Counted from the stretch's first letter, positions 1 to 21,706 are shown. The stretch: 64,000 nucleotides of DNA from Methanonatronarchaeum sp. AMET-Sl (GCF_029854155.1 NZ_CP122958.1:186001-250000), one strand, 5' to 3'. Made by a program: numbers and translations. Notes: generated by a model from the sequence alone, not told the origin.

Positions 1-519
1 GAGGTGGGCGTCTGCTAGGTGGGTTGGCATTGTTAATAGGTATTGTTCTTTGGAGATTTTGTCGGCCTTCTTTTTGTGTGATGTTTCTGGGTTGCCGATT
101 AAGTTGGCGTTTTCATTGCTTTCGAATCCACCGCCAACATCCATCTGGAATGCATCGTATACGGGTGTACCTACCCTAGTGGATATGTTTCGGTAGACCT
201 GGCCGGAGCTACCGTCTTGTTGGCCATGTTCCAATAGGATTGTGTTTACTATCTCTCTTATTAGGGGGCCTGATAGTTGGTCTACCTCTAGTTTCCGTAT
301 CCGTTTTTCTGCTTCCCGGGCTACTTCCTGTGCTAGTTCCCTTGATATTGGGGGTGTGTTGAAAACAAACTCTGCTAACTCTGTTTCTCTTGTGAGTTGG
401 TCTACTATTTTTTGTCGGTCCCAAGGTAGTAGGTAGCCGTCTGTGGTTCGGACCTCGGGCAGGCCTTCCACCGGCTCTCCCCGTATGTTAAGTTGTGTAT
501 ATTCATCATCCTGACTCAT
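1..519 (-). CDS. nrdD: Anaerobic (class III) ribonucleoside-triphosphate reductase, N-terminal part, runs off the left edge
   Basis: Reduces ribonucleotides to deoxyribonucleotides without oxygen, using a glycyl radical. The frame from ATG at 519 stays open to base 1 (173 codons), so only the N-terminus is present. Residues about 22-105 form an ATP-cone allosteric domain (RTTDGYLLPWDRQKIVDQL, then GPLIREIVNTILLEHG). After that comes the start of the reductase barrel, with TPVYDAF and NANLIGNPE followed by a Lys-rich linker and QYLLTMPTHLADAHL, which is typical of archaeal NrdD. The glycyl-radical C-terminus and any NrdG activase lie outside the window. The start overlaps the 3' end of the glutaredoxin-like gene by 14 bases, so the two are translationally coupled. 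The coding strand is A/C-rich. The family call is firm; the product beyond the edge is inferred. Confidence 0.88.
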   Translation of the reverse strand, partial: MSQDDEYTQLNIRGEPVEGLPEVRTTDGYLLPWDRQKIVDQLTRETELAEFVFNTPPISRELAQEVAREAEKRIRKLEVDQLSGPLIREIVNTILLEHGQQDGSSGQVYRNISTRVGTPVYDAFQMDVGGGFESNENANLIGNPETSHKKKADKISKEQYLLTMPTHLADAHL

Positions 520-793
520 CGGTCTCTTCCTCCAGATCACTCAATAATTCTTTATTCAATTTCGAATCCATAAACAAATCAGATATTGTATAATAACTAT
601 CTTCAATATTCAGTACGGGGGCGGATAGTGTGAAGACCTCGTTCATAGCTAACTCGCTCCTTGATTCAGGAGAGGCCATGTCAACTTCTTCAAAATCGAT
701 GTCGTTTTCCAGAAAATATTGTTTCAACCTTTCACACTTACTGCAGTTTTCTGTTGTAAAAATCCTATAATCCATAAATATCACTTCAGACAT
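506..793 (-). CDS. Glutaredoxin/NrdH-like thiol-disulfide protein
   Basis: Small redox protein of 95 residues with a thioredoxin-like fold. The active site CSKC is at residues 17-20, after a YRIFTTENC beta strand. The cis-proline region is seen as TLSAPVLNI, and the acidic tail ends EEETDESG. It lies directly upstream of and overlaps nrdD, so the likely job is to deliver electrons to the anaerobic reductase, as NrdH-type proteins do for other reductases; that role is inferred from position. The ATG at 793 gives the longest form. An internal ATG at 775 (MDYRIF) is nearer the usual start of such proteins and cannot be excluded. It could also serve other disulfide substrates. Confidence 0.8.
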   Translation of the reverse strand: MSEVIFMDYRIFTTENCSKCERLKQYFLENDIDFEEVDMASPESRSELAMNEVFTLSAPVLNIEDSYYTISDLFMDSKLNKELLSDLEEETDESG

Positions 794-1122
794 CCAGTAG
801 GTTTGATGGAGATATAAAAAACCATAATCAATCCACGAGTTATGACGGAACTCTATATATTGTTTAGATTTTATCCAACAAACTTGTTTCCATCCCTTCT
901 TCTATAAACCTATTTATTCATTCCCTGTGGACGAATGCCTCCCATCCCTATGTTCCGGGGGGGTTTGTTGTATTTGTTGTGTTTGGGGTTTCTAGTTTTG
1001 GGTGGCATTGTAGTTGTTGTGTTAAGGTGGGTTGGGTGAAAGTGTTTTTTGGGTTTGGTTTCTAGTTTTGGGTGGTAAATTATACTTTTGTTAAGGAGTA
1101 TATTGGTTGGAGGGATTTTTAG
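794..1122. promoter_or_regulatory. Divergent intergenic region between the nrd pair and the zinc-finger/pyrE unit
   Basis: No convincing gene lies in these 329 bases. The left half is AT-rich and probably carries the promoter for the leftward nrd unit. The right half (from about 950) becomes strongly G/T-rich on the plus strand and carries a 19-base direct repeat (987-1005 and 1057-1075). The rightward unit has a TATA-like AAATTATA at about 1077-1084 and a Shine-Dalgarno GGAGGGA at about 1109-1115, before the ATG at 1123. Confidence 0.5.
987..1075. repeat. Perfect 19-base direct repeat, 70 bases apart, upstream of the zinc-finger/pyrE unit
   Basis: The sequence GGTTTCTAGTTTTGGGTGG occurs at 987-1005 and again, unchanged, at 1057-1075. 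The second copy ends immediately before the TATA-like element. Position fits a pair of regulator sites for the pyrE unit, but a simple duplication in low-complexity G/T-rich DNA would look the same. Confidence 0.6.
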
Positions 1123-1302
1123 ATGGGATATGATAGTTGTTCAATTTGTAGTAGGGAGTCTAGTGATGCTAGAGAGTGTTTAGTTTGTGGGGAGATTGTT
1201 TGTTCTAATCATTTTAGGTTCTTTATGGGTGTTTGCACCAATTGTGCTCCTGAAAAAGGGGTTGAAGAAAGTGGTCAAAAAGTTGATAAAACTATTAAAT
1301 GA
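1123..1302 (+). CDS. Small CxxC zinc-finger protein upstream of and overlapping pyrE
   Basis: A 59-residue protein with four cysteine pairs or near-pairs: CSIC (6-9), CLVC (19-22), a single Cys27 followed by His30, and CTNC (38-41), ending in a charged tail. This is a treble-clef or B-box-like zinc-binding pattern. The start ATG at 1123 has the Shine-Dalgarno GGAGGGA seven to eight bases upstream and a TATA-like box further up, so it heads the unit. It overlaps the proposed pyrE start by 32 bases in another frame. Small zinc-finger proteins are common in archaea; the function is unknown. Adjacency suggests a link with pyrimidine salvage or synthesis, which is only inference. Confidence 0.7.
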   Translation: MGYDSCSICSRESSDARECLVCGEIVCSNHFRFFMGVCTNCAPEKGVEESGQKVDKTIK

Positions 1303-1789
1303 TTTTGGCGGAGTTAAGTATGGTGAGTTCACTCTCTCTTCCGGTGAAGAGAGTAGTTATTATATTGATATAAAGGCGGTTAGCACCGAACCTGACTTCC
1401 TTAAAGAAGTTGGTAAGGAGATATCAGGTTATGTAGGTGGTGTTGATCGGTTGGCTGGAATCGCTTTGGGTGGCATTCCCTTGGTTACTGCTACTTCTCT
1501 TGAGTCGGGTGTTCCCTACTTGATGATTCGTAAACAAGAAAAAGGGTATGGGACCGATGACCGAATCGAAGGTAGTTATCTAGAGGGAGAGAGTGTTGTT
1601 ATAATTGAGGATGTTACTACTTCCGGTAACTCGGTTTTAAGTGGCGTTGAAACCCTTCGAAACGTAGGTTTAACTGTTGATAAAGCTATTACTGTTGTTG
1701 ATAGAGAATCCGGAGCTATAGAGAATTTAAGGGAACATGGTGTTGAGTTGGAGGCATTGATTTCTGTTTCACAACTTATAGATGAATAA
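1271..1789 (+). CDS. pyrE: Orotate phosphoribosyltransferase
   Basis: Transfers phosphoribose from PRPP to orotate to make OMP in pyrimidine synthesis. The protein has the family's N-terminal GEFTLSSG motif, a [12 protein letters not shown] strand, the flexible [14 protein letters not shown] loop, and the PRPP-binding loop [15 protein letters not shown] near its middle. An open frame extends upstream to 1187, but the extra residues are hydrophobic or basic read-through of the zinc-finger gene. GTG at 1271, or TTG at 1283, gives a family-like beginning ([19 protein letters not shown]) and a length of about 172 residues. An AGGGG stretch around 1255-1260 could serve as ribosome binding site for the GTG. 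The enzyme call is firm; the exact start is uncertain. Confidence 0.88.
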   Translation: MVKKLIKLLNDFGGVKYGEFTLSSGEESSYYIDIKAVSTEPDFLKEVGKEISGYVGGVDRLAGIALGGIPLVTATSLESGVPYLMIRKQEKGYGTDDRIEGSYLEGESVVIIEDVTTSGNSVLSGVETLRNVGLTVDKAITVVDRESGAIENLREHGVELEALISVSQLIDE

Positions 1790-1882
1790 CCAGTTTTCAG
1801 TGTTGGGGGAATAAGTTAGTTAGTGTTTTAGGTTCAGTAAAGATATATTGATTAAGGTTTTTTGGTTTTTTGAGGTATTTAG

Positions 1883-2381
<499 letters not shown>

Positions 2382-2383
2382 AC

Positions 2384-3373
2384 ATGAAGATCGCTTTAAT
2401 CGGTTTCGGAACTGTAGGCCAACAACTAGGCCACATACTACTAAATAGAAAAGAAAAACTTAAAGAAGACTTCAATTACGAGCCAAACGTGGTGGCAATC
2501 GCCGACTCCAAAGGAACTGTAAACAATCCAGAGGGAATAGACCTAAAAAAAGCAATTCAAGTAAAAGAAAACCAGGGTAGTGTTATTCATGGAGATTGGA
2601 GTGAGGGCCTCGATGTGGATTACGATGTATTGGTGGAGTGTACTCCAACAAACATAGAAGATGGAGAACCAGGACTAACAAACATAATGAACGCACTAGA
2701 GAGCGGTAAAGATGTCGTAACATCCAACAAAGGGCCTTTAGCATTAAAATGGAGAGAGTTAATGGATACCGCCGAAGAAAACAACGCAGTCTTAAAGTTT
2801 GAAGCCTGTGTAGGCGGCGCCATGCCAATAATCAATCTAGCAAACGAAGTCTTAGCCGGAAACAAAATCAAAGGAATACGGGGCATCCTAAATGGAACAT
2901 GCAACTACATACTCACAAGAATGACAGCTGAAGGACTACCATACAACCACGTATTATCAGAAGCACAAGACCTAGGAATAGCAGAAGCCGACCCAACCTA
3001 CGACGTAGAAGGAATCGACACAGCACTAAAAGTAGTTATAATCGCAAACTCAGTAATGGGATTAAACAAAACCTACGACGACGTAGACCTCGAAGGAATC
3101 ACAGGAATAACACCAGAAGCACTAGAACTAGCCAAAAAAGACAACAAACAAATCAAACTCATCGGAGAAATACAAAACCAAAAACTAATGGTAGCACCAA
3201 AAATGGTATCAAAAGACCACCCAATAGCAGTAGGCGGAACACTAAACGTAGCATCCGTAAAAGCAGACCTAGCAGGAGAAATAACAGTAACAGGAAAAGG
3301 AGCAGGCGGAAAAGAAACAGCCAGCTCAATACTCAGCGACCTAGTATCAATCTGGAGAAACCACAAAAACTAA
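2384..3373 (+). CDS. hom: Homoserine dehydrogenase
   Basis: Reduces aspartate semialdehyde to homoserine with NAD(P)H, the branch step to threonine and methionine. The Rossmann motif [10 protein letters not shown] is at residues 7-16. [14 protein letters not shown] and [13 protein letters not shown] carry the conserved family signature, and the catalytic region [24 protein letters not shown] and [20 protein letters not shown] follows. At 329 residues it is the short monofunctional form without a fused kinase or its own ACT domain, which fits the separate ACT protein just upstream. Aspartate kinase is at 41.2 kb and homoserine kinase lies convergently downstream. The gene shifts from mixed codons at the 5' end to almost purely A/C-ending codons at the 3' end. 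Confidence 0.95.
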   Translation: MKIALIGFGTVGQQLGHILLNRKEKLKEDFNYEPNVVAIADSKGTVNNPEGIDLKKAIQVKENQGSVIHGDWSEGLDVDYDVLVECTPTNIEDGEPGLTNIMNALESGKDVVTSNKGPLALKWRELMDTAEENNAVLKFEACVGGAMPIINLANEVLAGNKIKGIRGILNGTCNYILTRMTAEGLPYNHVLSEAQDLGIAEADPTYDVEGIDTALKVVIIANSVMGLNKTYDDVDLEGITGITPEALELAKKDNKQIKLIGEIQNQKLMVAPKMVSKDHPIAVGGTLNVASVKADLAGEITVTGKGAGGKETASSILSDLVSIWRNHKN

Positions 3374-3563
3374 CAACCACAACCCTTCCTTAAACAACCA
3401 ACCCAACACCACAAACACTCACAAAATTCAAACAAAACAATTCCCCTACAATTTTTTCAGGTAATTGGGGTCTATAGAGCTGAGGGAATGAAATTATAGT
3501 TTTGATTTGAATTTAAACCAAGGTGTAGGTTTTTTTGTTTTTTTGGGTTTGGTGGTTGTGGTT

Positions 3564-4466
3564 TTATTTTGTTTGGGTTGTTCCTTGTCCTGGTTGGGTG
3601 ATTGTTAGTTTGGAGTTGATGTTGTGTTTTTTGTAGGTTTTTTGGATTGTTTTTCCTATTTTTTTGGGGTTGGGTCCTACTGCGATTGTTGTTGGGCCTG
3701 ATCCGCTTATTGTGACTCCGTAGGCTCCTTTTTGTAGGGCTTTTTGTTTTGCTTGTTTGTAGCCGGGTATTTTTTGGGCTCTGATGGGTTCGGCTATTGT
3801 GTCTTGCATTCCTTCGCCGATTTTTTTGATGTCTCCTTGTATTATTCCTTGGGTTATTAGGGAGGCGCTGTAGATGTTTTGTTTTGCTTGGTTTAGGGTG
3901 ATTTTGGATGGTATTGTTTTTCTTGCTTCTCTTGTCATTGTTGTGTGTTCTGGTGTTACTACAACTATTTTGAATGGTTTTGGTGTGGTTGTATGTATTT
4001 TGTTTTCTTTTTTGTTTTTGTTTGGTTTTATTATGGTGAATCCGCCTGTTATTGCGGGGGCTACGTTGTCGGAGTGTGTTTCTCCTGCGGCTACTTCTTC
4101 TCCACGGGCTGCTTGTTTGATTAGTTTTTTGGTTGGGTGTTTGAGGTTGAATAGTTTGTTGATTGCGTAGACGGTTCCTGCTGCGCTTGCGGCACTACTG
4201 CCTAAACCACTTCCCGAAGGTATTCCCTTATTTAGTTTTATGTGGAGTGGTTGGTTTATCATTTCTTTGGCGACGACGCCGGCTGTGTTTAACTCTGGGT
4301 CGACGGGTATGTCATCTTTTCCGATGCCTTTGATTGTTATTTTGGTTTTTTTGGCTTTGGTTATGGTGATGGTGTCGTATGGTTTTTTGAGGGCTAATCC
4401 GAATACGTCGTATCCAGGACCTACATTTGCGATGGTTGCTGGAGTTCTAACGGTGATGCTGTTTAT
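3564..4466 (-). CDS. thrB: Homoserine kinase (GHMP family), apparently initiated at ATA
   Basis: Phosphorylates homoserine on the way to threonine. The GHMP ATP-binding loop is [17 protein letters not shown], about one third into the protein. The N-terminal strand [26 protein letters not shown] is shown in parts by [16 protein letters not shown]. Motif III is [16 protein letters not shown] near the C-terminus. The first ATG in frame is at 4262 and would delete about 68 conserved residues. Upstream, the frame has no ATG, GTG or TTG before a stop, but ATA at 4466 has a strong GGAGGT six bases before it and gives the expected 300-residue protein beginning (M)NSITVR. So either ATA is used as the start or the base is a sequence error or recent mutation. 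Convergent with hom. Confidence 0.85.
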   Translation of the reverse strand: MNSITVRTPATIANVGPGYDVFGLALKKPYDTITITKAKKTKITIKGIGKDDIPVDPELNTAGVVAKEMINQPLHIKLNKGIPSGSGLGSSAASAAGTVYAINKLFNLKHPTKKLIKQAARGEEVAAGETHSDNVAPAITGGFTIIKPNKNKKENKIHTTTPKPFKIVVVTPEHTTMTREARKTIPSKITLNQAKQNIYSASLITQGIIQGDIKKIGEGMQDTIAEPIRAQKIPGYKQAKQKALQKGAYGVTISGSGPTTIAVGPNPKKIGKTIQKTYKKHNINSKLTITQPGQGTTQTK

Positions 4467-4575
4467 AGAAAAACCTCCATATTAATTAAAAAAAATATCT
4501 ATTTTAGGGTTTGTTGTGTGGAGTTTGTTTATCTACAATCCGGCCTTAAGGACCTTTTTTGAGGGTTGGGTTTGT

Positions 4576-5655
4576 TTATGTTTCTATTTGGAATGATTGT
4601 TTTATTTTTTTGGCGTATTTGACTGCCATTATTCCTAGGAATGCTATTGTTAGGCCTCCGATTATTGAGAATACTAGTACTTGGTATGCGGTTGCTGTTG
4701 CTCCTTCTGATATGTTTAGTACGTATTTGCTTCCGCCCCATACTATTAGGCCTGTTGCCATTACTAGGAATGGTAGTGCTGTGTATCTCCATATGTGTTT
4801 AGATTTTTTGATGTAGCTGTCGGATATTTTTCCGAGTAGGCCCATTATGGCTGCTCCGACGATCCACCATATGCTTGAGGTTAGTATGTGTGCTGTCATT
4901 ATTAGGTTGGCTGCTTCTCCTATCTCTAGCCATGTTAAGTATGCTTGCATTGCGGCTATTACTAGTAGTATGAATGAGGCTGTGTAGGTTACGAATGATA
5001 TGTTTCCGCTGACTAGTGATTCTTTTAGTTCGTATACGGCTTTGAATATGTATTCTTCTCCGCCTACGGCTTTGAATATCATGTACATTCCGATTACTAT
5101 GAATATACCGCTGACGGCGAGTTCGCCGTGGCCGAGAAATGTGAAGATTGCGTATGCGACTAGGGCGAGGCCTATTGGTATGAAGAATGTTCGCATGAAT
5201 TTGGGGTCTTCCATGAATCTCTTCATGATGTAGTAGGTTGTTTCCAGGTTCTGGCTTTGTTTTACTACGACTCGTTTTACTGAGTTTACTTTAACCCTTG
5301 ATTCAACGATGGGCATTACGTTTTCGTCTTCTGCTCCATCTGTTACTACAATTGCTTTATCTATATCATGGTTTTCTAATATTTCATCAAGTTGTCGGGC
5401 AATTTCGTTGTCTGACTCGAGCCCGAGGTTTTGTGACCCTGTTACTGTTGCTAAAACAACTTCCTCTTCAGGTTCTAGGTCTCGAGCTATCTTTATACCT
5501 GCATACACCGAGTTGATATCCGAGTCTTCGGGGTCATTGACTGCAAGTTTCTGAGCAGCTTCTAAATTGGCTCTATCACCTACAATAGGTCCATCTATCC
5601 CCGCCTTCAAACCAATATCATCATCCCGATCAATACAAAGAACAAGAGTCGTCAT
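4576..5655 (-). CDS. DUF373 family membrane protein
   Basis: About 359 residues. The N-terminal 150 residues form a soluble alpha/beta domain ([18 protein letters not shown], then [15 protein letters not shown]) with the Asp-rich start typical of DUF373. The C-terminal half has roughly six hydrophobic helices, among them [33 protein letters not shown] and [17 protein letters not shown], so it is a polytopic membrane protein. This family is confined largely to archaea and its function is unknown. The ATG at 5655 matches the usual MTTLV-type start better than the ATG at 5667. The gene is probably transcribed alone. Confidence 0.8.
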   Translation of the reverse strand: MTTLVLCIDRDDDIGLKAGIDGPIVGDRANLEAAQKLAVNDPEDSDINSVYAGIKIARDLEPEEEVVLATVTGSQNLGLESDNEIARQLDEILENHDIDKAIVVTDGAEDENVMPIVESRVKVNSVKRVVVKQSQNLETTYYIMKRFMEDPKFMRTFFIPIGLALVAYAIFTFLGHGELAVSGIFIVIGMYMIFKAVGGEEYIFKAVYELKESLVSGNISFVTYTASFILLVIAAMQAYLTWLEIGEAANLIMTAHILTSSIWWIVGAAIMGLLGKISDSYIKKSKHIWRYTALPFLVMATGLIVWGGSKYVLNISEGATATAYQVLVFSIIGGLTIAFLGIMAVKYAKKIKQSFQIET

Positions 5656-5998
5656 TGAATCATACAATACAGCTTTTTTTAAGTCTAACTCAATTTAATT
5701 AAAAACCTATACGCTTAACCACAAACGAACATACAAACCGGCCTAACCATCTCGACATTTTTTAATGTATTGAAAAAATAGTGCATCAAAAGCAATAAAA
5801 ATATCGATTAGAAATCTAAAAGAACTATATCGCCTTCCTCTTTATCTTGATGTGTTTAAATTATAATTTGATTTTATTTTACTTTAATTATAAAGAATTT
5901 ATTTTTATTAGATTTATTCATTATGTTTTATTGTTTTATCTGTTTAGGTTGAGTTTAGTATGGAATAAAAATTAAGTGATAAAAAGAGGATTTATAGC
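5656..5998. other. AT-rich divergent intergenic region
   Basis: No coding potential seen. It separates the leftward DUF373 gene from the rightward dehydratase-like gene and must carry both promoters. Several TATA-like runs are present (for example around 5850-5935), none of which I can single out. A Shine-Dalgarno AGAGGA at 5985-5990 serves the right-hand gene. Confidence 0.4.
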
Positions 5999-7237
5999 GT
6001 GATTAAAATGGATTTTAAAGGAGAAAGTGTATTAATCACTGGGGTTTCTGGTTTTGTTGGTCCTTATCTTGCGGAGTATATTCTTGATCAGGGTGGAGAT
6101 GTTTATGGGTTAATGAGGAAGAGAGCTGATGGTAAGGATCCTAAAAATCTGGAAGAATTGAATTTGAAGGACCGTATAAATACGGTTTATGGTGATTTAA
6201 CTGACATATCTAGTTTAGCCAATGCGATTGATTTGTCAGAGCCTGATCATATTTTTCATTTAGCAGCTCAGTCTTTTGTTCCTTACTCTTTTACGAACCC
6301 TTTGGAGACAAGTAATGTAAATACAATGGGGGTTGTGAATTTATTGGAAGCTGTTAGATCTTCAGGCTATGATCCTTCATTTGTTTTTGCCGGTAGTAGT
6401 GAGGAATATGGCTTGGTTATTGCCTCAGAAGAACAATATGAGGATGTTTTAGAAAATAGAGGCCATATTTTTCCAGAGCCCAGAAGGATCCCTGAACTAC
6501 CTATAAAGGAGACAAATCCACTACGGCCTATGTCGCCTTACGGTGTAACCAAGGTTTTTGGAGACCATATGACGAGGAACTATTTTGACTCATATGGCTT
6601 AGACACTAAAGTTTCTAGAGCGTTTAACCATGAAGGTGCTAGAAGAGGAGAAGACTTCGTCACATCTGTAGTTACAAGGCAGGTTATGAAGCTTAAATAT
6701 GGGGAAAAAAATAAAATAGACATTGGAAATGTAAATGCCTTCAGAGACTGGAGTCATGTGAAAGATATAGTCAAAGGATACTGTTTAATATCTAAAAAAG
6801 GACGTAAGGGAGATGTCTATAACCAAGGCTCAAACAGAATTACATCAGTATTAAGCTACATACTATTAAGCCTTGAAAAGATAGGTTACAACATAGAAAA
6901 AATTGAAACAAATAAAAACAACAAGGAGATTGAAAACCCAACCAAATTTAATAAAGACACAACCTATGGCTCTAAATTTAAGAAAACAAAAGTAGACAAC
7001 CTCCTGCTAAAAAATAAATTAAGGTTTAAATTAGAAGATCAAGGGATTAAAGTAAAAACAGATACGGACAACATCGAAATAAACTTCAAAAAAGATCGTT
7101 TTAGGCCTGCTGAAGTACCAATCCTACTTTCCGATACAACAAAAATAGAAAAAATAGGATTTAAATCAGAATACGAAGTTAAAGACATAATAAAAGATCA
7201 ACTAAACTACTATCTTGATCAAAATAGAAGAAAATAA
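5999..7237 (+). CDS. GDP-mannose 4,6-dehydratase-like nucleotide-sugar dehydratase/epimerase (extended SDR)
   Basis: Extended short-chain dehydrogenase acting on a nucleotide sugar. NAD(P)-binding motif ITGVSGFVGPYLAEYI is near residue 12; FAGSSEEYG carries the catalytic Ser/Glu region; SPYGVTKVFGDHM gives the catalytic YxxxK; RAFNHEGARRGEDFV and the late RPAEVPILLSDTTKIEKIGF are typical of the GDP-mannose dehydratase group. At 412 residues it is longer than usual (about 320-370). The extra length is a Lys/Asn-rich stretch around residues 295-360. GTG at 5999 has AGAGGA eight bases upstream; ATG at 6008 is the alternative. It stands apart from the main glycan island; substrate not proven. Confidence 0.8.
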   Translation: MIKMDFKGESVLITGVSGFVGPYLAEYILDQGGDVYGLMRKRADGKDPKNLEELNLKDRINTVYGDLTDISSLANAIDLSEPDHIFHLAAQSFVPYSFTNPLETSNVNTMGVVNLLEAVRSSGYDPSFVFAGSSEEYGLVIASEEQYEDVLENRGHIFPEPRRIPELPIKETNPLRPMSPYGVTKVFGDHMTRNYFDSYGLDTKVSRAFNHEGARRGEDFVTSVVTRQVMKLKYGEKNKIDIGNVNAFRDWSHVKDIVKGYCLISKKGRKGDVYNQGSNRITSVLSYILLSLEKIGYNIEKIETNKNNKEIENPTKFNKDTTYGSKFKKTKVDNLLLKNKLRFKLEDQGIKVKTDTDNIEINFKKDRFRPAEVPILLSDTTKIEKIGFKSEYEVKDIIKDQLNYYLDQNRRK

Positions 7238-7245
7238 AAATATCT

Positions 7246-7265
7246 AGGGTAAATACCCTTCTTTA
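7246..7265. terminator. Short hairpin between convergent genes
   Basis: AGGGT and ACCCT (7246-7250 and 7255-7259) can pair around an AAAT loop, followed by TCTTT. It lies between the ends of the dehydratase-like gene and top6A, so it may end transcription from the left. Short stem, modest support. Confidence 0.3.
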
Positions 7266-7320
7266 AACCCACCTACCTATTTTTTTATCTACTATTTTTT
7301 TGATGAGTTTGGGTTTGGGT

Positions 7321-10300
<2,980 letters not shown>

Positions 10301-10404
10301 AAATCTACCTCATATTCTATAAAAAAATAACTTAATTTAGTGAACATTATTCAATTAATTTTATTAGCCATGGTTTTTTGTGTTGTGTTGTGTTGTGTGG
10401 GTTG

Positions 10405-12816
<2,412 letters not shown>

Positions 12817-12830
12817 AAAAATCACCTTTT

Positions 12831-14791
<1,961 letters not shown>

Positions 14792-14866
14792 CAACCAATG
14801 CTAAGGTTACTATTTTTTGGTCTTCGAAATACTTTAAATTTCTTGATATAACTAAATTAGTTTTTT

Positions 14867-15100
14867 TCAGGACATCTCGGCGCCTATAATTGTCTGTGTT
14901 GACAACACTCCACCTATTTCACGTATTTCATCGACTATATCGTTTAGTTTGCTCAATCCATCGACTTCAACAATTACAATAAAATCATATTCACCAAAAA
15001 CATGCAAGACCTCACGAACGCCTTCACGGCTTTCAAGGTCTCTCTGAATCTCACGCTCTGTACCTGGCTTAACATTTAGTAAAGTAACTCCAACAACCAT
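14867..15100 (-). CDS. Stand-alone Lrp/AsnC ligand-binding (RAM) domain protein
   Basis: 77 residues that correspond only to the C-terminal effector domain of Lrp/AsnC regulators: [39 protein letters not shown], and [12 protein letters not shown]. No DNA-binding helix-turn-helix is present. Such free RAM domains are known in archaea and may tune full-length Lrp proteins by mixed oligomers or bind amino acids. The start directly abuts the end of the deaminase gene (adjacent bases), so they are co-transcribed; the meaning of that pairing is not clear. Confidence 0.85.
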   Translation of the reverse strand: MVVGVTLLNVKPGTEREIQRDLESREGVREVLHVFGEYDFIVIVEVDGLSKLNDIVDEIREIGGVLSTQTIIGAEMS

Positions 15101-15523
15101 TTAAATCTCCACTTCACCATATTGGTTTTCTTCCTCTTCTAATTTATCCACATCAACACTCTTAATAACACCATCATCAAGATACTTAATCTCATTAATC
15201 TGTGCATTAACAATCAACTTCTCACAGATCCTACATGGATATCCCGTAATGTAGATGGTTGCACCCTCCATCAACTGTTTCTCACCCTGAATAATCGCAT
15301 TCATCTCCGCATGCACACCACGACACAACTCATAACGATGGCCACTAGGAATCTCCAACTCCTCCCGGTTACAGCCATTACTGGTACAATGCTCCCAACC
15401 ACGGGGCGCACCATTATACCCAGTACTCACAATCTCCTTATTATTAACAATCACAGCCCCATGCTTCCGGCGAGTACACGTAGAGCGTTTAGCAACAACC
15501 CGAGCAACCTCCATCCAATTCAT
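15101..15523 (-). CDS. Deoxycytidylate deaminase-like zinc enzyme (ComEB/dCMP deaminase family)
   Basis: Deaminates dCMP to dUMP in thymidylate supply, by family. The zinc-binding motif HAEMNAI and the PCxxC motif [13 protein letters not shown] are both present. The extra Cys-rich insertion [12 protein letters not shown] and [16 protein letters not shown] matches the dCMP-deaminase branch, which binds a second zinc. Starting at ATG 15523 ([13 protein letters not shown]) gives 140 residues and a family-like N-terminus; the longer frame to 15589 adds a hydrophobic stretch that is not conserved in style. Substrate not proven. Confidence 0.85.
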   Translation of the reverse strand: MNWMEVARVVAKRSTCTRRKHGAVIVNNKEIVSTGYNGAPRGWEHCTSNGCNREELEIPSGHRYELCRGVHAEMNAIIQGEKQLMEGATIYITGYPCRICEKLIVNAQINEIKYLDDGVIKSVDVDKLEEEENQYGEVEI

Positions 15524-15623
15524 ATCCAAACTCTGTCTAACACCACTCAAAAAAACACCTCTAACAAACAAAAGATAACTCCAAAACAATAAGATAGTTC
15601 TCCCTAAAAAGGGGTTGGGTTAG

Positions 15624-15698
<75 letters not shown>

Positions 15699-15734
15699 CG
15701 GTATTTAGTTGGGTGGTTTTGTTTGATATATCTT

Positions 15735-18139
<2,405 letters not shown>

Positions 18140-18250
18140 AACTAACCTCTCTATATTGTTTAGTTGGATTTAATCAAACATTTTATCTTTGCCCTAAAAA
18201 ATAACTCTAAAAAATAGGAGATTTAAATTTAGAGGGTTTATATTGTTTTT

Positions 18251-19153
18251 TTAGGTTTGGTTTTTTGTTAGGTCTTTCATGTCTGGGTGGTTTAGGTGTT
18301 TTTTGGATTTTTCTGTGAGGTTTTCTTTGTTTTTGGTGGCTATTTCTTTTCTTAGTTTTTGCCATTTTTTGTGTCTTGCGAGTACTCTTACAGGTATTTT
18401 TGGTATGCCTAGTAGTTTTGCTATTATGAATCTATGTCTTCCTTCATCGAATATTAGTTGACCGTTTCTTCCTATGTTTATTCTAATTTCGTTTTTAGCT
18501 GCTGGCCGGAATATTAGTTTTTCTTGTTTTAAAGGTATTTCTTCGTTGTTTTTTCTTTTTTCTATGATTTCTTGTTGTGTTTTGTAGCCATGTTTCTCTA
18601 TGTTTTGGTATAGTTTGTCGAGGCCTTTGAGGCGTTTTTTTAGTTTTGGTTTTGTTCCGGTTCTTTTTTTAGGTCTGGGTCCTTTCTCTTCGATTTTTTT
18701 GATTCTTTTTTTATAGAATTTGGTCTCTTCCCATGGAACTCCTTCAATAAAATGTTTTTTAAACGATTTATATCTGGGATATGTTCTTATGGGAACTATG
18801 AATCTTTTTCCTTTTTTCTTTTTTTTAATTTCTCTGTATTCTTGGTAATTTTCTAGTTTGTTGATATCCCAATCACCATCAACTGTGTATGTGAATAAAC
18901 TTCCCTTGAAACGTGGTTTTTGCATGTATTTTACTTCTGCTGGATCTATCTCAATTATTTTCAAAGGATGGGCCATTGAATTTCTATACTTCAGTTTATC
19001 TAGGGTGTATTTATTCAAGGCTTTTAGATTGCCCTTAATATTCCCTTGGTCTATCACCTCAGGAATTCCTTTTAAAATTCCTTTAACTCCATTCTCTTTA
19101 TATACTTCCTTAAACCTCTCTAAATATGATTTAGGCAACTCTGAATACGGCAT
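18251..19153 (-). CDS. ParB-fold-like protein, first of two paralogues in the window
   Basis: 300 residues of unknown function. The C-terminal third has [18 protein letters not shown], then [20 protein letters not shown], which resembles the ParB/sulfiredoxin fold (a G-x-H/R-R motif that in ParB binds nucleotide). The middle has [22 protein letters not shown] and [10 protein letters not shown]. It ends [13 protein letters not shown] second gene at 46590-47444 shares all these motifs in the same order. Proteins with this layout occur in archaeal surface-glycan regions, from my memory of the family; no function is established. Very basic overall. It lies alone between rfcL and the ferredoxin gene, on the minus strand. 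Confidence 0.6.
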   Translation of the reverse strand: MPYSELPKSYLERFKEVYKENGVKGILKGIPEVIDQGNIKGNLKALNKYTLDKLKYRNSMAHPLKIIEIDPAEVKYMQKPRFKGSLFTYTVDGDWDINKLENYQEYREIKKKKKGKRFIVPIRTYPRYKSFKKHFIEGVPWEETKFYKKRIKKIEEKGPRPKKRTGTKPKLKKRLKGLDKLYQNIEKHGYKTQQEIIEKRKNNEEIPLKQEKLIFRPAAKNEIRINIGRNGQLIFDEGRHRFIIAKLLGIPKIPVRVLARHKKWQKLRKEIATKNKENLTEKSKKHLNHPDMKDLTKNQT

Positions 19154-19362
19154 TTTTAATATTACCTCAATAAAACTAGGTATTCTTAAAATTTCTTTTT
19201 TTAGAGATTAATGTGGTTTAGTTATAATGGGTTTTGGTTTTTCTATGTTATCTGATTTTTTCTTACACATCTCTGTATTACGTTTGTGTTACGGTAGGTT
19301 GTTTATTTAGGGGTTTGGGTATACAGGGCTTTCTGGAATTGTTTAATTATAATGTGATTGTT

Positions 19363-19778
19363 ATGTCTGGTAATGAAAGGGTTTTGGTGGATGTGGATCT
19401 GTGTAGGGGTTGTAGGCGTTGTGAGGTTTTGTGTTCGTGGAATAAGAACCTGTCTCGTGGTAGGGCTGTTGTTAATCCTCGGTCTAGTGGTATACGGGTT
19501 AGGTCTGATGAGCGGGATGGGGTGTTTGAGCCTGTGGTTTGTAGTCAGTGTTCCAGTGCTGATTGTCTTGAGGCCTGTAGCCATGATGCCTTAACTCGTA
19601 CGGATGGGGTTGTGGTTGTTGATCAAGAGTTGTGTGTTGGTTGTGGTGATTGTACTGAGGTTTGTAGTCATATCTGGCTTGACCCCGATTCAGAGGTTGT
19701 TGTTAAATGTGATTTGTGTGGAGATAGTGACCCTGTTTGTGTTGATGGTTGTAAGCATGATGTATTGAGGTGTATTTA

Positions 19779-19779
<1 letters not shown>
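19363..19779 (+). CDS. Ferredoxin-like iron-sulfur subunit paired with the aldehyde oxidoreductase
   Basis: 138 residues rich in cysteine: [35 protein letters not shown] and [15 protein letters not shown]. These four groups can hold up to four [4Fe-4S] clusters, as in electron-transfer subunits of AOR-type and DMSO-type enzymes (HycB/AorA-like). It should take electrons from the neighbouring oxidoreductase. ATG at 19363 begins [17 protein letters not shown] at 19354 is possible. The longer frame to 19234 adds an unrelated hydrophobic stretch. Stop and the next start overlap (TAATG at 19777-19781). Confidence 0.85.
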
Positions 19780-21677
<1,898 letters not shown>

Positions 21678-21686
21678 AATAGAGAA

Positions 21687-21706
21687 AAAGGGGTTTTTAT
21701 CCCTTT
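21687..21706. terminator. Hairpin after the aldehyde oxidoreductase gene
   Basis: AAAGGG (21687-21692) pairs with CCCTTT (21701-21706) around a T-rich loop, followed by AATTATTTAT. Placed ten bases after the oxidoreductase stop and ahead of the convergent helicase gene, it may serve both directions. Confidence 0.4.

Noticed and set aside
3441..3510. Possible structured RNA between hom and thrB
   Set aside because: Short arms (ATTCCC/GGGAAT; CCCC/GGGG) exist but pair with bulges and large loops, and no known motif fits. It lies where the base skew flips, which yields such complementarity by chance.
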